Positions 1 to 8,881 of a stretch of DNA of 40,975 nt are shown here, piece by piece. Within the stretch, counting starts at the first letter, position 1, and the number at the start of each line of letters is the position of its first letter. Source of the stretch: JAABRU01 sp041390465 (GTDB lineage Bacteria > Desulfobacterota > Desulfobacteria > Desulfobacterales > Desulfococcaceae); NCBI GenBank assembly GCA_041390465.1, contig JAWKPW010000049.1:1-40975 (forward strand). The letters run 5' to 3'. A model generated the notes under the pieces. The model searched no databases, had not been told where the DNA came from, and saw only the letters and a list, made by a program, of their open reading frames with translations. Position numbers and translations under genes: made by a program.

Positions 1-1
1 A

Positions 2-1435
2 GAAGACAAACTCCGCTGGTTCATGCACATGAGCATCTGTTACGGCTTTCTCTTTCTGCTTTTTTTTCATGCGCTGGAGGATCAGATTACTGTCCGGATT
101 TTCCCCGGATATGTCTCCACGCTGAATCCTTTTATGTTTCTCAGAAATCTTGCCGGATTCATGGTTATCTGCGGCATTGGCATTGCTGTTTGCCGGAGAC
201 TGTGTCTCCCTGTCCTGCGTGAAACAAACCGCAAAAGCGACTGGGCTGCGCTGCTTGTTCTGTTTCTGATCATGTTTTCCGGTTTTCTGCTGGAAAGTGT
301 CAAGATTCTTTCACCTGCCATTTTTCAGGAAATGGCATTGGATTATGCCGGAACCAATGATCCGGAAGAACTTCTTCCCTTAAAAACGCTTTGGGCAAAG
401 GATTTCGGCGTTGTATTTTCAGAAGATATGGACACAGAGAATCTCAATCTGCTGGAAGAGGGAAAAATCTTTCATGCGGAAAGCTGTGCCATGTGCCATG
501 TGAAACCGGATGCGGCTTTTGTCTCTTTTTCCCTGTCCAAAATCATCCGGCCTTTTGCAAAGAGTTTCGATACATTCCGGGCAGATCATATCCTCTGGCA
601 TATTCATATCCTTGTCTGCTTTGCGGGACTGGCTTGGCTGCCGTTCAGCAAATTTTTTCATATCATTTCCACTCCCCTGAATCTGCTGAGAGAAAAAACG
701 GAAACCCATCCCGACATCCATACGGAACCCGAAACCCTCCGTGCTGCGGGCATGGACGCGTGCACCCACTGCGGCATTTGCAGTCAGTATTGCAGTGTGG
801 CTCCGGCTTGGCAGGTGATGGGCAATCCGGATATTCTCCCTTCGGAAAAACTGTTTTCCCTGAAAAAACTGACATCCCTGCTCCCTTTTCCGGAAAAATC
901 CGAAAAAAAACTCAGGCTGTTTGCAGAAGGCAGTTTTATCTGCACTGAATGCGGCAGATGCACGGAACTGTGTCCGTCCGGTATCAACCTGCAGGATCTC
1001 TGGCAGGCTTCCAAAAAGCAACTGCTTCATATGCGGATGGGCGAACCGCACCGGCAGATACGCAAGCACACCGTCAATGAATGGGCATCCTTGCTGAAAG
1101 AAACTGCGCAGGACAAAGACAGGAAGGAGATTCACCTCAATCTTACAGATCGGCCTGAAACCTTCCGGGACTGTGTGCAGTGCACTGTCTGCACCAATGT
1201 ATGCCCGGTGGTCGCTGCCTCGGATGATCCCAAAAGCGATTTGGATCTGACACCCCAGCAGATTATGAATCTCATGCGTCTGCAGATGAAAGACATGGCA
1301 CTGGGCGCTCGCATGGTCTGGGACTGCGTGACCTGCTATATGTGTCAGGAACACTGCCCCCAGGGTGTGCGCGTGGCAGATGTCCTGTACGAATTGCGAA
1401 ATATAGCCAGCGAACGGATGCGCTCTGAAATCTGA
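2..1435 (+). CDS. Membrane HdrE/DsrM-like cytochrome b, heme c site and HdrC-like 4Fe-4S protein (5' partial)
   Basis: The reading frame is open from base 2, so the true start lies upstream of the window. The visible N-terminal half has about four hydrophobic segments (near residues 5-22, 35-55, 75-95 and 190-215, counting from the first in-frame Met at base 23), and the last carries a His-rich PFSKFFH stretch typical of NarI/DsrM/HdrE cytochromes b. A single heme c motif (CAMCH) lies near residue 155. The C-terminal half has four CxxCxxCxxxC clusters (CTHCGICSQYC, CTECGRCTELC, CVQCTVCTNVC, CVTCYMCQEHC), i.e. HdrC-like ferredoxin repeats. Known families suggest a membrane quinone- or cytochrome-linked electron carrier that passes electrons to the HdrB-like protein encoded 108 bp downstream. 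The combination of b-type membrane domain, one heme c and four clusters in a single chain is unusual. The exact partner and electron donor cannot be read from sequence. Confidence 0.8.
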   Translation, partial: EDKLRWFMHMSICYGFLFLLFFHALEDQITVRIFPGYVSTLNPFMFLRNLAGFMVICGIGIAVCRRLCLPVLRETNRKSDWAALLVLFLIMFSGFLLESVKILSPAIFQEMALDYAGTNDPEELLPLKTLWAKDFGVVFSEDMDTENLNLLEEGKIFHAESCAMCHVKPDAAFVSFSLSKIIRPFAKSFDTFRADHILWHIHILVCFAGLAWLPFSKFFHIISTPLNLLREKTETHPDIHTEPETLRAAGMDACTHCGICSQYCSVAPAWQVMGNPDILPSEKLFSLKKLTSLLPFPEKSEKKLRLFAEGSFICTECGRCTELCPSGINLQDLWQASKKQLLHMRMGEPHRQIRKHTVNEWASLLKETAQDKDRKEIHLNLTDRPETFRDCVQCTVCTNVCPVVAASDDPKSDLDLTPQQIMNLMRLQMKDMALGARMVWDCVTCYMCQEHCPQGVRVADVLYELRNIASERMRSEI

Positions 1436-1473
1436 TACCTTCATTAGCAGGCAAACGAAAGTTTTCGTATTAA

Positions 1474-1506
1474 AAAAACCGGATTTTTTGGAAAAATCCG
1501 GTTTTT
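1474..1506. repeat. Dispersed palindrome family A, copy 1
   Basis: Two perfect 15-nt arms (AAAAACCGGATTTTT and its complement) are separated by 3 nt, 38 nt after the preceding stop codon. Four further copies lie at 22371, 24311, 35074 and 37100. The right arm ends in a T run, so this copy could also act as a terminator or RNA-stabilising hairpin between the two Hdr-like genes. Confidence 0.85.
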
Positions 1507-1543
1507 ACCAAAAACAGAAACCTGACACCCGAAACCTCTTATC

Positions 1544-2347
1544 ATGAAATACGCTTATTTTCCGGGATGCAAACTCCCTGTCCATCTTCCTGAATATGAC
1601 ATTGCGACCCGTGCCGTGCTGGATCATCTGGGCGTGCGTCTGATCGATCTGCGTTTCAACTGCTGCGGTTATCCGGTGCGGCACAGGAGTTTTGAAGCAT
1701 CAGCCCTGTCCGGAGCGCGGAATCTGGCTCTGGCCCGCTGCGAGCATCTCACCATTGTCACGCCCTGCAAATGCTGTTACGGAAATCTGAAACATGCGGA
1801 ATACTGGATGAAACAGCGTCCGCAGTTGCGGGATAAAATCAACGGAATGCTGGCAGAGGAAGGCCTGGAATGGGATGAGGATGTGCGGGTGATTCATCTG
1901 CTGACGCTTTTGACAGAGGATATTGGAACAGATGTCATCCGTTCCCGTGTGACAAATCCCCTGCACGGTCTGAAAGTGGCTGCCCATTACGGATGCCATG
2001 CGCTGCGTCCTGACAATGTGGTGCAGTTTGACAATCCCCTGGCTCCGACAATTTTTGAAAACCTGATCTCTGCCATTGGCGCGGAACCTGTGGACTGGTC
2101 CCTGCGTCTGGAATGCTGCGGCAATCCCTTATGGGAAAAAAACAGCAAACTTTCTGTGAAACTCATGAACAGAAAACTTGCCAATGCAGCAGAATCAGGC
2201 GCGGATGTGCTGGCCACAGCCTGCACCCACTGCCAGATGCAGTTTGACAAAATCCGGAAACATCTGCCGGAAAAAGAGCGCAACCATCCGGAACTGGAAG
2301 CGGTTTTGTATGTGCACTTGCTGGAAAGGAGTTTGGGACTGATATAA
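1544..2347 (+). CDS. HdrB-like CCG-domain protein (heterodisulfide reductase subunit B family)
   Basis: The 267-residue protein has two copies of the cysteine-rich CCG motif. The first comprises GCK near residue 9, NCCGYP near 40 and CKCCYG near 75; the second comprises YGCHALRP near 150, ECCGNP near 190 and CTHC near 227. In HdrB these residues bind two non-cubane [4Fe-4S] clusters that reduce a disulfide or another two-electron acceptor. Length and motif order match the HdrB/SdhE/GlpC-type family. It follows the HdrC-like gene in the same direction with a 108-bp gap that holds a palindrome, so the two probably form an HdrCB-type module. No clear Shine-Dalgarno sequence is seen; the start is chosen because MKYAYFPGC is the conserved family N-terminus. 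The physiological substrate is unknown. Confidence 0.88.
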   Translation: MKYAYFPGCKLPVHLPEYDIATRAVLDHLGVRLIDLRFNCCGYPVRHRSFEASALSGARNLALARCEHLTIVTPCKCCYGNLKHAEYWMKQRPQLRDKINGMLAEEGLEWDEDVRVIHLLTLLTEDIGTDVIRSRVTNPLHGLKVAAHYGCHALRPDNVVQFDNPLAPTIFENLISAIGAEPVDWSLRLECCGNPLWEKNSKLSVKLMNRKLANAAESGADVLATACTHCQMQFDKIRKHLPEKERNHPELEAVLYVHLLERSLGLI

Positions 2348-2664
2348 CTGTCACGCATAACAGAGCAAACCAGCTTAAGATACTTTTCCCAAAACATTTT
2401 CCCTCTTCCGGATATCAGGACAGTCTTTGTGTCCAAAAAAACAGATTCTGCAATCCTCCAATTTTTGATATACTGATTCAGCTTATGCTCCAGCGCCATC
2501 CCGGCCAAAGTCTGTATTCGCAACCTACTGAAAACACATGATTCAATTTTTTTTGAATGATGGCGGATACAGGAATCTGCTGATTTTTGGAAGGGCTGTG
2601 CAAGGTGAGCGCAAGCGAAACCGGCCGGACCGGAAAACAGGCAAATCTTCATCCAGGAAAACAT
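2348..2664. other. Intergenic region, no convincing gene
   Basis: No plus-strand gene with a ribosome site is seen before the ATG at 2665. A small inverted repeat, ATTCAA / TTGAAT around a T run, lies at 2541-2558. A stop-free minus-strand stretch (about 2348-2560) translates to plausible-looking protein but has no start signal and matches nothing I recognise; it may be a gene remnant. Confidence 0.5.
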
Positions 2665-3729
2665 ATGCTTAAACTTGACATCCCCTTTATGCCGGATTCT
2701 GACTATCTCCGCTTTGTCAATGAAAACCGGCAACATATCCATTCCGTTTATTTCAGCCTTTTCCGTGCCGAGCTTCCGGATGCGCGCCATAAATTCAGGT
2801 ATATGGACACGGAAACCCTGGGAGAATGGCTGCAAAAAATCAGAGGGCCGAAAAAATACGCTCTGCTCAACTCCCGCTTTTTTCATCCCGCGCAGTATCA
2901 GAATGCAGATTTTCTGCGCGGGACCGGGGAAACTCTCGACATTCTGATCCGCAAAGAGGTGCTGGACGGCATTGTGTTTTGCGATTTTTATTACCTGCAG
3001 GCCCTTTCGGATGCGGTTCCGGAAACAGCTTCACAGCTTGAGGCAGTGCCGGGTGTGAACTGCCTGTATGATTCCTTTGAAAAACTGTCCGCAGTAATGG
3101 AAATCATTCGCGGCACCGCTTTCCGTATGCCCGGAAAAATCATTGCGGATCGCTCTCTGAACCGGAATCCGGACAGGCTGGCAAAGATGATTTCCCAATG
3201 CAGAAAATCTTATCCGAAAACAAAAATCGCACTTCTTGCCAATGAGGGCTGCCTGTATCAATGTCCCTTCAAACCCGCGCATGATGCGCATATTGCCCTG
3301 CTCAGCACCCATCTGCCGGTGGATACCTTTGAGATGAACCGGACTTACGGATGTATGCGCCATTTCCGGAAAAATCCCTGGCGACTGCTCACTTCCCCCT
3401 TTATCCGTCCCGAAGATGCCCACAAATATGATGCGGATCTGCTCAAGATCTGCGGAAGAACTCTGGGGCCCCGTTTTCTGATGAAAACTGTTGCTGCTTA
3501 TATCCAAAGACAGTTTGCGGGCAGTCTGCCGGAGCTGCTGGACACAGCGGAATGGATGAGCGAAGAATATTTCATTCCCAACCATGAACTGCCGGATGAT
3601 TTTTTCTCCAAAGTCACATCCTGTGCAAAGGAATGTGAATCCTGCGGATACTGCCGGAATCTCTTTGATCGCCTTGCCCGAAAAAAGGAATTCCGGATCC
3701 GGGATCTGCGCGCAGATGCAGGTCATTGA
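2665..3729 (+). CDS. U32-peptidase-like family protein
   Basis: A 354-residue protein starting at the ATG behind an AGGAAA ribosome site (2655-2660). I assign it tentatively to the U32-like TIM-barrel group from three regions: NEGCLYQCPF near residue 192, SPFIRPEDAHKYD near 247, and a Cys-rich C-terminus (CAKECESCGYC near 325) of the kind these proteins use to bind an Fe-S cluster. Related proteins act in prenol hydroxylation, tRNA hydroxylation or collagenase-like reactions; which one applies here is not visible. The frame extends upstream to 2587, but that part has no ribosome site. The next gene starts 13 bp after the stop, so the two are probably co-transcribed. Confidence 0.6.
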   Translation: MLKLDIPFMPDSDYLRFVNENRQHIHSVYFSLFRAELPDARHKFRYMDTETLGEWLQKIRGPKKYALLNSRFFHPAQYQNADFLRGTGETLDILIRKEVLDGIVFCDFYYLQALSDAVPETASQLEAVPGVNCLYDSFEKLSAVMEIIRGTAFRMPGKIIADRSLNRNPDRLAKMISQCRKSYPKTKIALLANEGCLYQCPFKPAHDAHIALLSTHLPVDTFEMNRTYGCMRHFRKNPWRLLTSPFIRPEDAHKYDADLLKICGRTLGPRFLMKTVAAYIQRQFAGSLPELLDTAEWMSEEYFIPNHELPDDFFSKVTSCAKECESCGYCRNLFDRLARKKEFRIRDLRADAGH

Positions 3730-3742
3730 CAGGGATACACGC

Positions 3743-6328
3743 ATGGATGACATTGACATCTCCCTTCCGCCTCTCTCAGAAAAGAGCGAAAATTCTGCCC
3801 ATACCCAGACAGAGGCCCTGCGCGAACGGATTAAGGAACTGCACTGTCTTTTCAGCATTTCCGGCCTGATTGACAAATCCGAAGCCAGTCCGGAAACAGT
3901 TTTTCCCCGCATTGCGGAAATTATCCGCTCCGGCTGGCAGTATCCGGAAGACACCTGTGTGCGCATTCTTTATGACCGGCATGAATACAGAACCTCCAAT
4001 TACCGGGAAAGTCCCTGTCGCCAGACCGCTGACATTCTGGTTCACAACCGGAAAAGCGGCGTTGTGGAGGTCACGTATCTGAAAAACTTTCCCTGTGCTG
4101 ATGAAGGCCCTTTTCTGAAAGAGGAAAGACTTCTGATCAATACCATTGCCAACCGGCTGGGGATTCACATTCAGCGGAAAAAAGATGAAAAGGAGCTGCG
4201 GGAAAGCCGGGAGCGTCTGGAACTGGCTCTGGAGGCAGCCAGCGACGGGCTTTGGGACTGGAACCTTGCCACAAACGAAATCTATCTGAGTCCCCGCTGG
4301 TACACCATGCTGGGATATGAACCCTTTGAACTGTCCCCAACCTATGAAACCTGGGAAAGACTTCTGCATCCGGATGACAGGGAATCTGTTGTCAGCATTG
4401 TGAGAAAACATATCGGAGGAACACAGAAAAGTTTTGAAATCGAATTCCGTCTCAGGGGCAAGTTCGGAAAATGGCTCTGGATTCTGAGCAGAGGCCGGAT
4501 CATGGAAAGAGATGCTGCCGGACTGCCCGTGCGGATGCTGGGCACGCACACAGATATCAGTCTGCGAAAAGAACAGGAGCAGGCACTGCTTACGGTTCGG
4601 GACGAACTGGAAGACCGGGTGGCCCGGCGCACCATTGATCTGGTAAAAGTGAACCGTTCCCTGCTTTCTGAAATCCGGATACGGCGGCAAACCGAAAGAA
4701 AGCTTGTGGAGAATGAAACCTATCTCAGCAATATTCTGGATGGCATGCAGACCGGGGTGATTATCATTGATGCCCTGTCCCATGTGATCGTTGACATTAA
4801 CCAGTATGCTGCCGAAATGATCGGAGAGGAAAAAGAAAAAATCAAAGGCAGAGTGTGTTACCGGTTTCTGTGTCCAAACCGGAAATGTCCCATGAGCAGC
4901 CCGGACAGGAAGGTGGACAGTTCAGAAAGAATTCTTCTGACTGCCCAGGGGCGTCAGATTCCGGTGCTGAAATCCGTGGCCCGGATTCAGCGGGAGGGCC
5001 GAGATTTTTTTGTGGAAAGTTTCATTGACATGCGGGATCTGAAATCTCTGATCAAAGAGCAGGAAATGGATATTGTGACAGCAAAAAACATCCTGAACCT
5101 GACCACCGGCAGATTTCACCGAATCATCCGGCTTTCTGACACATTCCGGCTCCGATCCTGCGCCATTTCCCTGCCCTGTCATCAGGAAGGCGGGGATCAT
5201 TGTTTTATCCACACGCAGCGTTCATCTGATGCATCCGGGGCAGACAAAACCTTTTTCAGTCTCAAGGATCAGTCGGGCCACAAAGTGGGCTGCCTCCTGC
5301 GCAGCATTGTCACGGACATGCTGCACCGTTTTCTGCTCAGAACCCAGCCGCAGATGTCCATGACAAATATGGTGGCCGCACTTAACAGCCAGATTGTCAG
5401 AAACCGGTATTTCCGGGAAAAGGATTTTGTCACCGCCCTGATCGGAGAAATAGATCACCAAAGCCTTATGCTGGAATACATGCTCTGCGGTCATTCCCAT
5501 TTCTTTGTGATGCGGGGGGAAAATCTCATTGTTCTGCCCGGAGAGGAGGCAAAGCAGGGAAAAAATATGCCCATCGGCGCGCTGGATGATATTGAGTTTT
5601 CATCCGCGTTCTTTCAACTGATGCCCGGAGATCGGATCATTGCCCATACAGACGGTCTTGATGATGCACTGCATCCCGGCAGTCAGCACTCTGCACAGAC
5701 AGAATTGACAGAAATTGCAAAGGAGATTTCACACAAACCTGAATCCGTATCTCTTTGCGGCATGATACACAGGCTGCTGTCCCGTATCTCAGACATCACA
5801 GGAAACCGGATCGATCCTTCCGGCATCAACCGGACAGCGGATGATATTACCATAGTGGGGCTGGAAATTGAGGACAGCAGGGAATATGAGGAAGAAATCT
5901 GGCATCCGGGAAATCTCAGGGAACTGCAGCATTGCATTGATTCTTTTTTTCAGATCCATGAAAGACTTTGGAATGAAAGGGGATTTGAGAATCCCATGCG
6001 TCTGCGGCTGGCTCTGGCTGAATCCGCAGTCAATGCATGGAAGCACGGAAATCAGTGCCACCCGGAAAAGAAAATCCGCATACTCTCCCGATACCGGGAT
6101 GATTTTCTGCTGGAGATTCATGACGAGGGACAGGGGTTTGATCCGTCTGGCATTCCGGATCCCTCGATGGGAAACCATGTGTATAAACCTCATGGCCGGG
6201 GAATTCTGATGATCCGCTGTCACGCGGACTGTTTTGCATGGAACCGCAAAGGCAATGCCATTTCAATGCTTTTTTGCAAAAATCCGGACAGTGCCGAGAA
6301 AAAAGAATCTGAGTTGCCTGTTTTGTGA
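3743..6328 (+). CDS. GAF/PAS sensor with PPM (SpoIIE-type) phosphatase and RsbW-like ATPase domains
   Basis: An 861-residue soluble regulator. A GAF-like region (about 35-140) is followed by a PAS domain (about 155-275), a coiled-coil linker, a second PAS (about 325-430), a PPM/SpoIIE phosphatase domain (about 470-710) and a C-terminal GHKL ATPase domain (about 715-845). Phosphatase metal sites are visible as EGGDH, HTDGLDD and DDITIV, together with CGHSHFF. The ATPase domain has an N-box (ESAVNAWKHGN), DEGQGFDP and HGRGI. Such domains act in partner switching: the phosphatase dephosphorylates an anti-anti-sigma (STAS) protein and the kinase rephosphorylates it or binds a sigma factor. No transmembrane segment is seen. 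The start is the ATG with AGGGA 7 nt upstream; an in-frame ATG at 3716 overlaps the previous gene. No STAS or sigma gene is present nearby. Confidence 0.85.
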   Translation: MDDIDISLPPLSEKSENSAHTQTEALRERIKELHCLFSISGLIDKSEASPETVFPRIAEIIRSGWQYPEDTCVRILYDRHEYRTSNYRESPCRQTADILVHNRKSGVVEVTYLKNFPCADEGPFLKEERLLINTIANRLGIHIQRKKDEKELRESRERLELALEAASDGLWDWNLATNEIYLSPRWYTMLGYEPFELSPTYETWERLLHPDDRESVVSIVRKHIGGTQKSFEIEFRLRGKFGKWLWILSRGRIMERDAAGLPVRMLGTHTDISLRKEQEQALLTVRDELEDRVARRTIDLVKVNRSLLSEIRIRRQTERKLVENETYLSNILDGMQTGVIIIDALSHVIVDINQYAAEMIGEEKEKIKGRVCYRFLCPNRKCPMSSPDRKVDSSERILLTAQGRQIPVLKSVARIQREGRDFFVESFIDMRDLKSLIKEQEMDIVTAKNILNLTTGRFHRIIRLSDTFRLRSCAISLPCHQEGGDHCFIHTQRSSDASGADKTFFSLKDQSGHKVGCLLRSIVTDMLHRFLLRTQPQMSMTNMVAALNSQIVRNRYFREKDFVTALIGEIDHQSLMLEYMLCGHSHFFVMRGENLIVLPGEEAKQGKNMPIGALDDIEFSSAFFQLMPGDRIIAHTDGLDDALHPGSQHSAQTELTEIAKEISHKPESVSLCGMIHRLLSRISDITGNRIDPSGINRTADDITIVGLEIEDSREYEEEIWHPGNLRELQHCIDSFFQIHERLWNERGFENPMRLRLALAESAVNAWKHGNQCHPEKKIRILSRYRDDFLLEIHDEGQGFDPSGIPDPSMGNHVYKPHGRGILMIRCHADCFAWNRKGNAISMLFCKNPDSAEKKESELPVL

Positions 6329-6550
6329 TTCTGTAATATAAGGGGACAGGGGCAGGAATCAGAGAGCAGAGATCAGAGCACAAACTGCCTGATTCTGAAT
6401 GCAGTTTTTTGTCAACTTCTGCACAGCAGGTCCGGAGTGCAAAAAATGGGCAACGCGGTTTTTTGCACATAAAAGGACAAACGTTAAGGAAAAATACCAT
6501 ATAAAAATCTGCTGCTTTATCGGCAGAACGGTACAGGAGAAATACAGCAT

Positions 6551-8764
6551 ATGTTTTTACTGAAAAACCGAAGCATCGGACAGCAGATTGGCGCAGGTTT
6601 CGGAGTAATTCTTTTTATTCTGGGAATGATGATTGTGTTCAGTTTCACCGGAATCAGGCATATCGTGACAGATGCCGGTGAAGTCATTGACGGCAATCAT
6701 CTGGATGCAGGTCTGGCCCAGGTGGAAGTGGATCATCTCAACTGGGTGGGCGAACTCAATTCCCTGTTCACGGATGAACAGATGACAAAACTGGAACTTG
6801 AGACGGATTACAGAAAATGCCCCTTTGGTCTGTGGCTTTACGGCACTGAACGCAAAAAGGCCGAGGAGTTTGTTCCTGAACTGGCCGATCTTTTCACACA
6901 GATGGAAAAACCCCATGAGGCTTTGCATGAATCCGCGCGAAAAATTGCAGAGATTTTCAAACCTGCAAATGACAAACTGCCCGGTTTTCTTGCTGCAAGA
7001 GAGGCTGAGCATCTGCGCTGGGCAGGAAAAATCAATCAGCTTTTTCTGCAAAATCTGGAAAAACCGGATGTGGAAACCGATCCGCAGAAATGCCGTCTGG
7101 GGCAGTGGCTTTACGGGGAGGATGCGGAAAAATCTCTGAGGGGAAATGCGCAGCTTGCGGAAATGCTGAAACAGATCATGGAACCGCACCGGAAACTCCA
7201 TGAAAGCGCGATTGCCATTGGAGAAAATTACCGGCAAATCCATCCGGGACTGTCAGACACGGTAAAAAAATTCTTGGAGATGCACCATCAGGGGATGGCG
7301 GCACTGAAGCGCAGCATTGCCTCGGGCACTGCATTGTCTGCCGAAGAAACAGCATCTTTGGAATGCAGACCGGACGAATGGACAGCCAAAGAAGAAGTGC
7401 AGAAATTCATGGAAGGCTGGCCCCTGCTTCGGCAGGCAGCCGAGGAACTCAAAGAGCCCTGTTCTCTCCTGAGCCAATCATCGCTTCTGATCCGTGAGGC
7501 TCTGGAAAACGGAGACACAGCGCAGGCTGAAGCCCTTTTTCAGCAGATGGGCATTCCCGCTGATACGCGCATAAAGGAGAGCATCGGGAAAATTCTGGAA
7601 ACCGAAAGGGAACTGGCAGCCGGGAGGGAAAAAGCCATGCAGATTTATATTGCACAGACCACTCCCCTGCTGGAGGAAATCAGCGGAATCCTGTACAGAA
7701 TGCGAAAAACAGCAGAGAAAACTTTGGATGAACAAAAAGAGGCATTCCGCATTTATACACAGGAAACCCGCCCTGCTCTGGAACAGGTGCGGAGCCTTTT
7801 GGAACAGATTCGGGCTGAGGCAAAAAAGCATATCACAACAGATGAAAAAATGCTGGAAACCGCGCAGAAAACAAAAAGAAACGTGGGGATTGCAGGTGTT
7901 CTGGCAGGCATCGCGGCTGTTTTTTCTGCTCTGCTGATCACAAAAATAATCACTGATGAACTTCGGCAGATGAATGCAAGACTGAAAATCGGAGCCGAAC
8001 AGTTGGCAACGGTGGCATCCCAGGTATCAGGAGCCTCGCAAAATCTTTCAGACGGGACATCGGAACTGGCAGCGTCTTTGGAGCAGACTTCCGCGACCAT
8101 TGCAGAGATGAGCGGGGCCATCAGTGTCACGGCTGATCTGACCGCAGGTGCGCAGGAACTGATGAATGAAAACATCTCCAAATCCGCGCGTTCTTTGAAG
8201 GCACTGGTGGAACTGACGAAAAACATGGGGAAAATTGAAACCGACAGCGAGCAGATAGGCGGGGTGATCAAAACCATAGATGACATTGCCTTTCAGACCA
8301 ATCTGCTGGCTTTGAATGCTTCGGTTGAGGCCGCACGCGCGGGTGAATCCGGAAGCGGGTTTGCCGTGGTTGCGGATGAAGTGCGGAACCTGGCTGTCCG
8401 ATCTGCTCAGGCTGCCGGAAACACACAGAATCTGCTGGAAAACATGGCCGGGCGCATCAAAGAGGGCGCAGCAGCACTCAAACGCATGAGCGATGACTTT
8501 GACGGAATTGTGAAATCCGCATCTGTCATGGGAGAAAAAACCGCATCCATCACCAGGGCAAGCAAAGAACATGCCTCCGGCATTGCACAGGTCAATCAGG
8601 CTGTGCAGCAGATGGACACCGTGACACAGCAGAATGCGGCCGCTGCCCAGGAATCGGCTGCCGCAGCGGAAGAGCTGAATGCACAAGCGGAAGGCACTTT
8701 GGGCATCGTGAAGCAACTTTCCCGTCTGATTCAGGGAAAAGGCAAAAAACCGTCTGGGAAATGA
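6551..8764 (+). CDS. Methyl-accepting chemotaxis protein with tandem CZB zinc-binding domains
   Basis: A 737-residue chemoreceptor. TM1 lies at about residues 10-32 and TM2 at about 435-460, with a large domain between them. That domain holds two clear CZB modules: DHLNWVGELN...KCPFGLWLYG...PHEALHESA (about 60-128) and EHLRWAGKIN...KCRLGQWLYG...PHRKLHESA (about 152-218). A third, divergent copy (about 244-308) has HHQGM, LECRPDEW and EPCSLLSQS. CZB domains bind zinc through His and Cys and report zinc or redox (HOCl) status. The cytoplasmic part has the conserved signalling tip (DDIAFQTNLLALNAS...EAARAGE) that contacts CheA/CheW. No HAMP domain is evident. The start has AGGAGA 10 nt upstream. 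It follows the PPM regulator by 222 bp and precedes a MEDS sensor gene. Confidence 0.92.
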   Translation: MFLLKNRSIGQQIGAGFGVILFILGMMIVFSFTGIRHIVTDAGEVIDGNHLDAGLAQVEVDHLNWVGELNSLFTDEQMTKLELETDYRKCPFGLWLYGTERKKAEEFVPELADLFTQMEKPHEALHESARKIAEIFKPANDKLPGFLAAREAEHLRWAGKINQLFLQNLEKPDVETDPQKCRLGQWLYGEDAEKSLRGNAQLAEMLKQIMEPHRKLHESAIAIGENYRQIHPGLSDTVKKFLEMHHQGMAALKRSIASGTALSAEETASLECRPDEWTAKEEVQKFMEGWPLLRQAAEELKEPCSLLSQSSLLIREALENGDTAQAEALFQQMGIPADTRIKESIGKILETERELAAGREKAMQIYIAQTTPLLEEISGILYRMRKTAEKTLDEQKEAFRIYTQETRPALEQVRSLLEQIRAEAKKHITTDEKMLETAQKTKRNVGIAGVLAGIAAVFSALLITKIITDELRQMNARLKIGAEQLATVASQVSGASQNLSDGTSELAASLEQTSATIAEMSGAISVTADLTAGAQELMNENISKSARSLKALVELTKNMGKIETDSEQIGGVIKTIDDIAFQTNLLALNASVEAARAGESGSGFAVVADEVRNLAVRSAQAAGNTQNLLENMAGRIKEGAAALKRMSDDFDGIVKSASVMGEKTASITRASKEHASGIAQVNQAVQQMDTVTQQNAAAAQESAAAAEELNAQAEGTLGIVKQLSRLIQGKGKKPSGK

Positions 8765-8801
8765 GGGAGAAATTCGACAGGTTTGCACAGGATTTCACAA
8801 C

Positions 8802-8827
8802 GTTGTCAAATCCTGTCGGAATCTGAC
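8802..8827. repeat. 26-nt repeat, inverted exact copy at 14126-14151
   Basis: This 26-nt stretch just after the chemoreceptor stop is an exact reverse complement of 14126-14151. Similarity continues more loosely to about 8843. The sequence resembles half of the GATTTGACAACTTTT palindrome found at 14141 and 24434. Confidence 0.8.
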
Positions 8828-8881
8828 GACTGATTTGCATTGACAGCACAGGGACAGTTTTGTGAAAGGGAGGCGGATGCC

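Noticed and set aside
2348..2560. Stop-free minus-strand stretch with protein-like text downstream of hdrB
   Set aside because: No start, no ribosome site and no family recognised; mentioned only in the intergenic entry.
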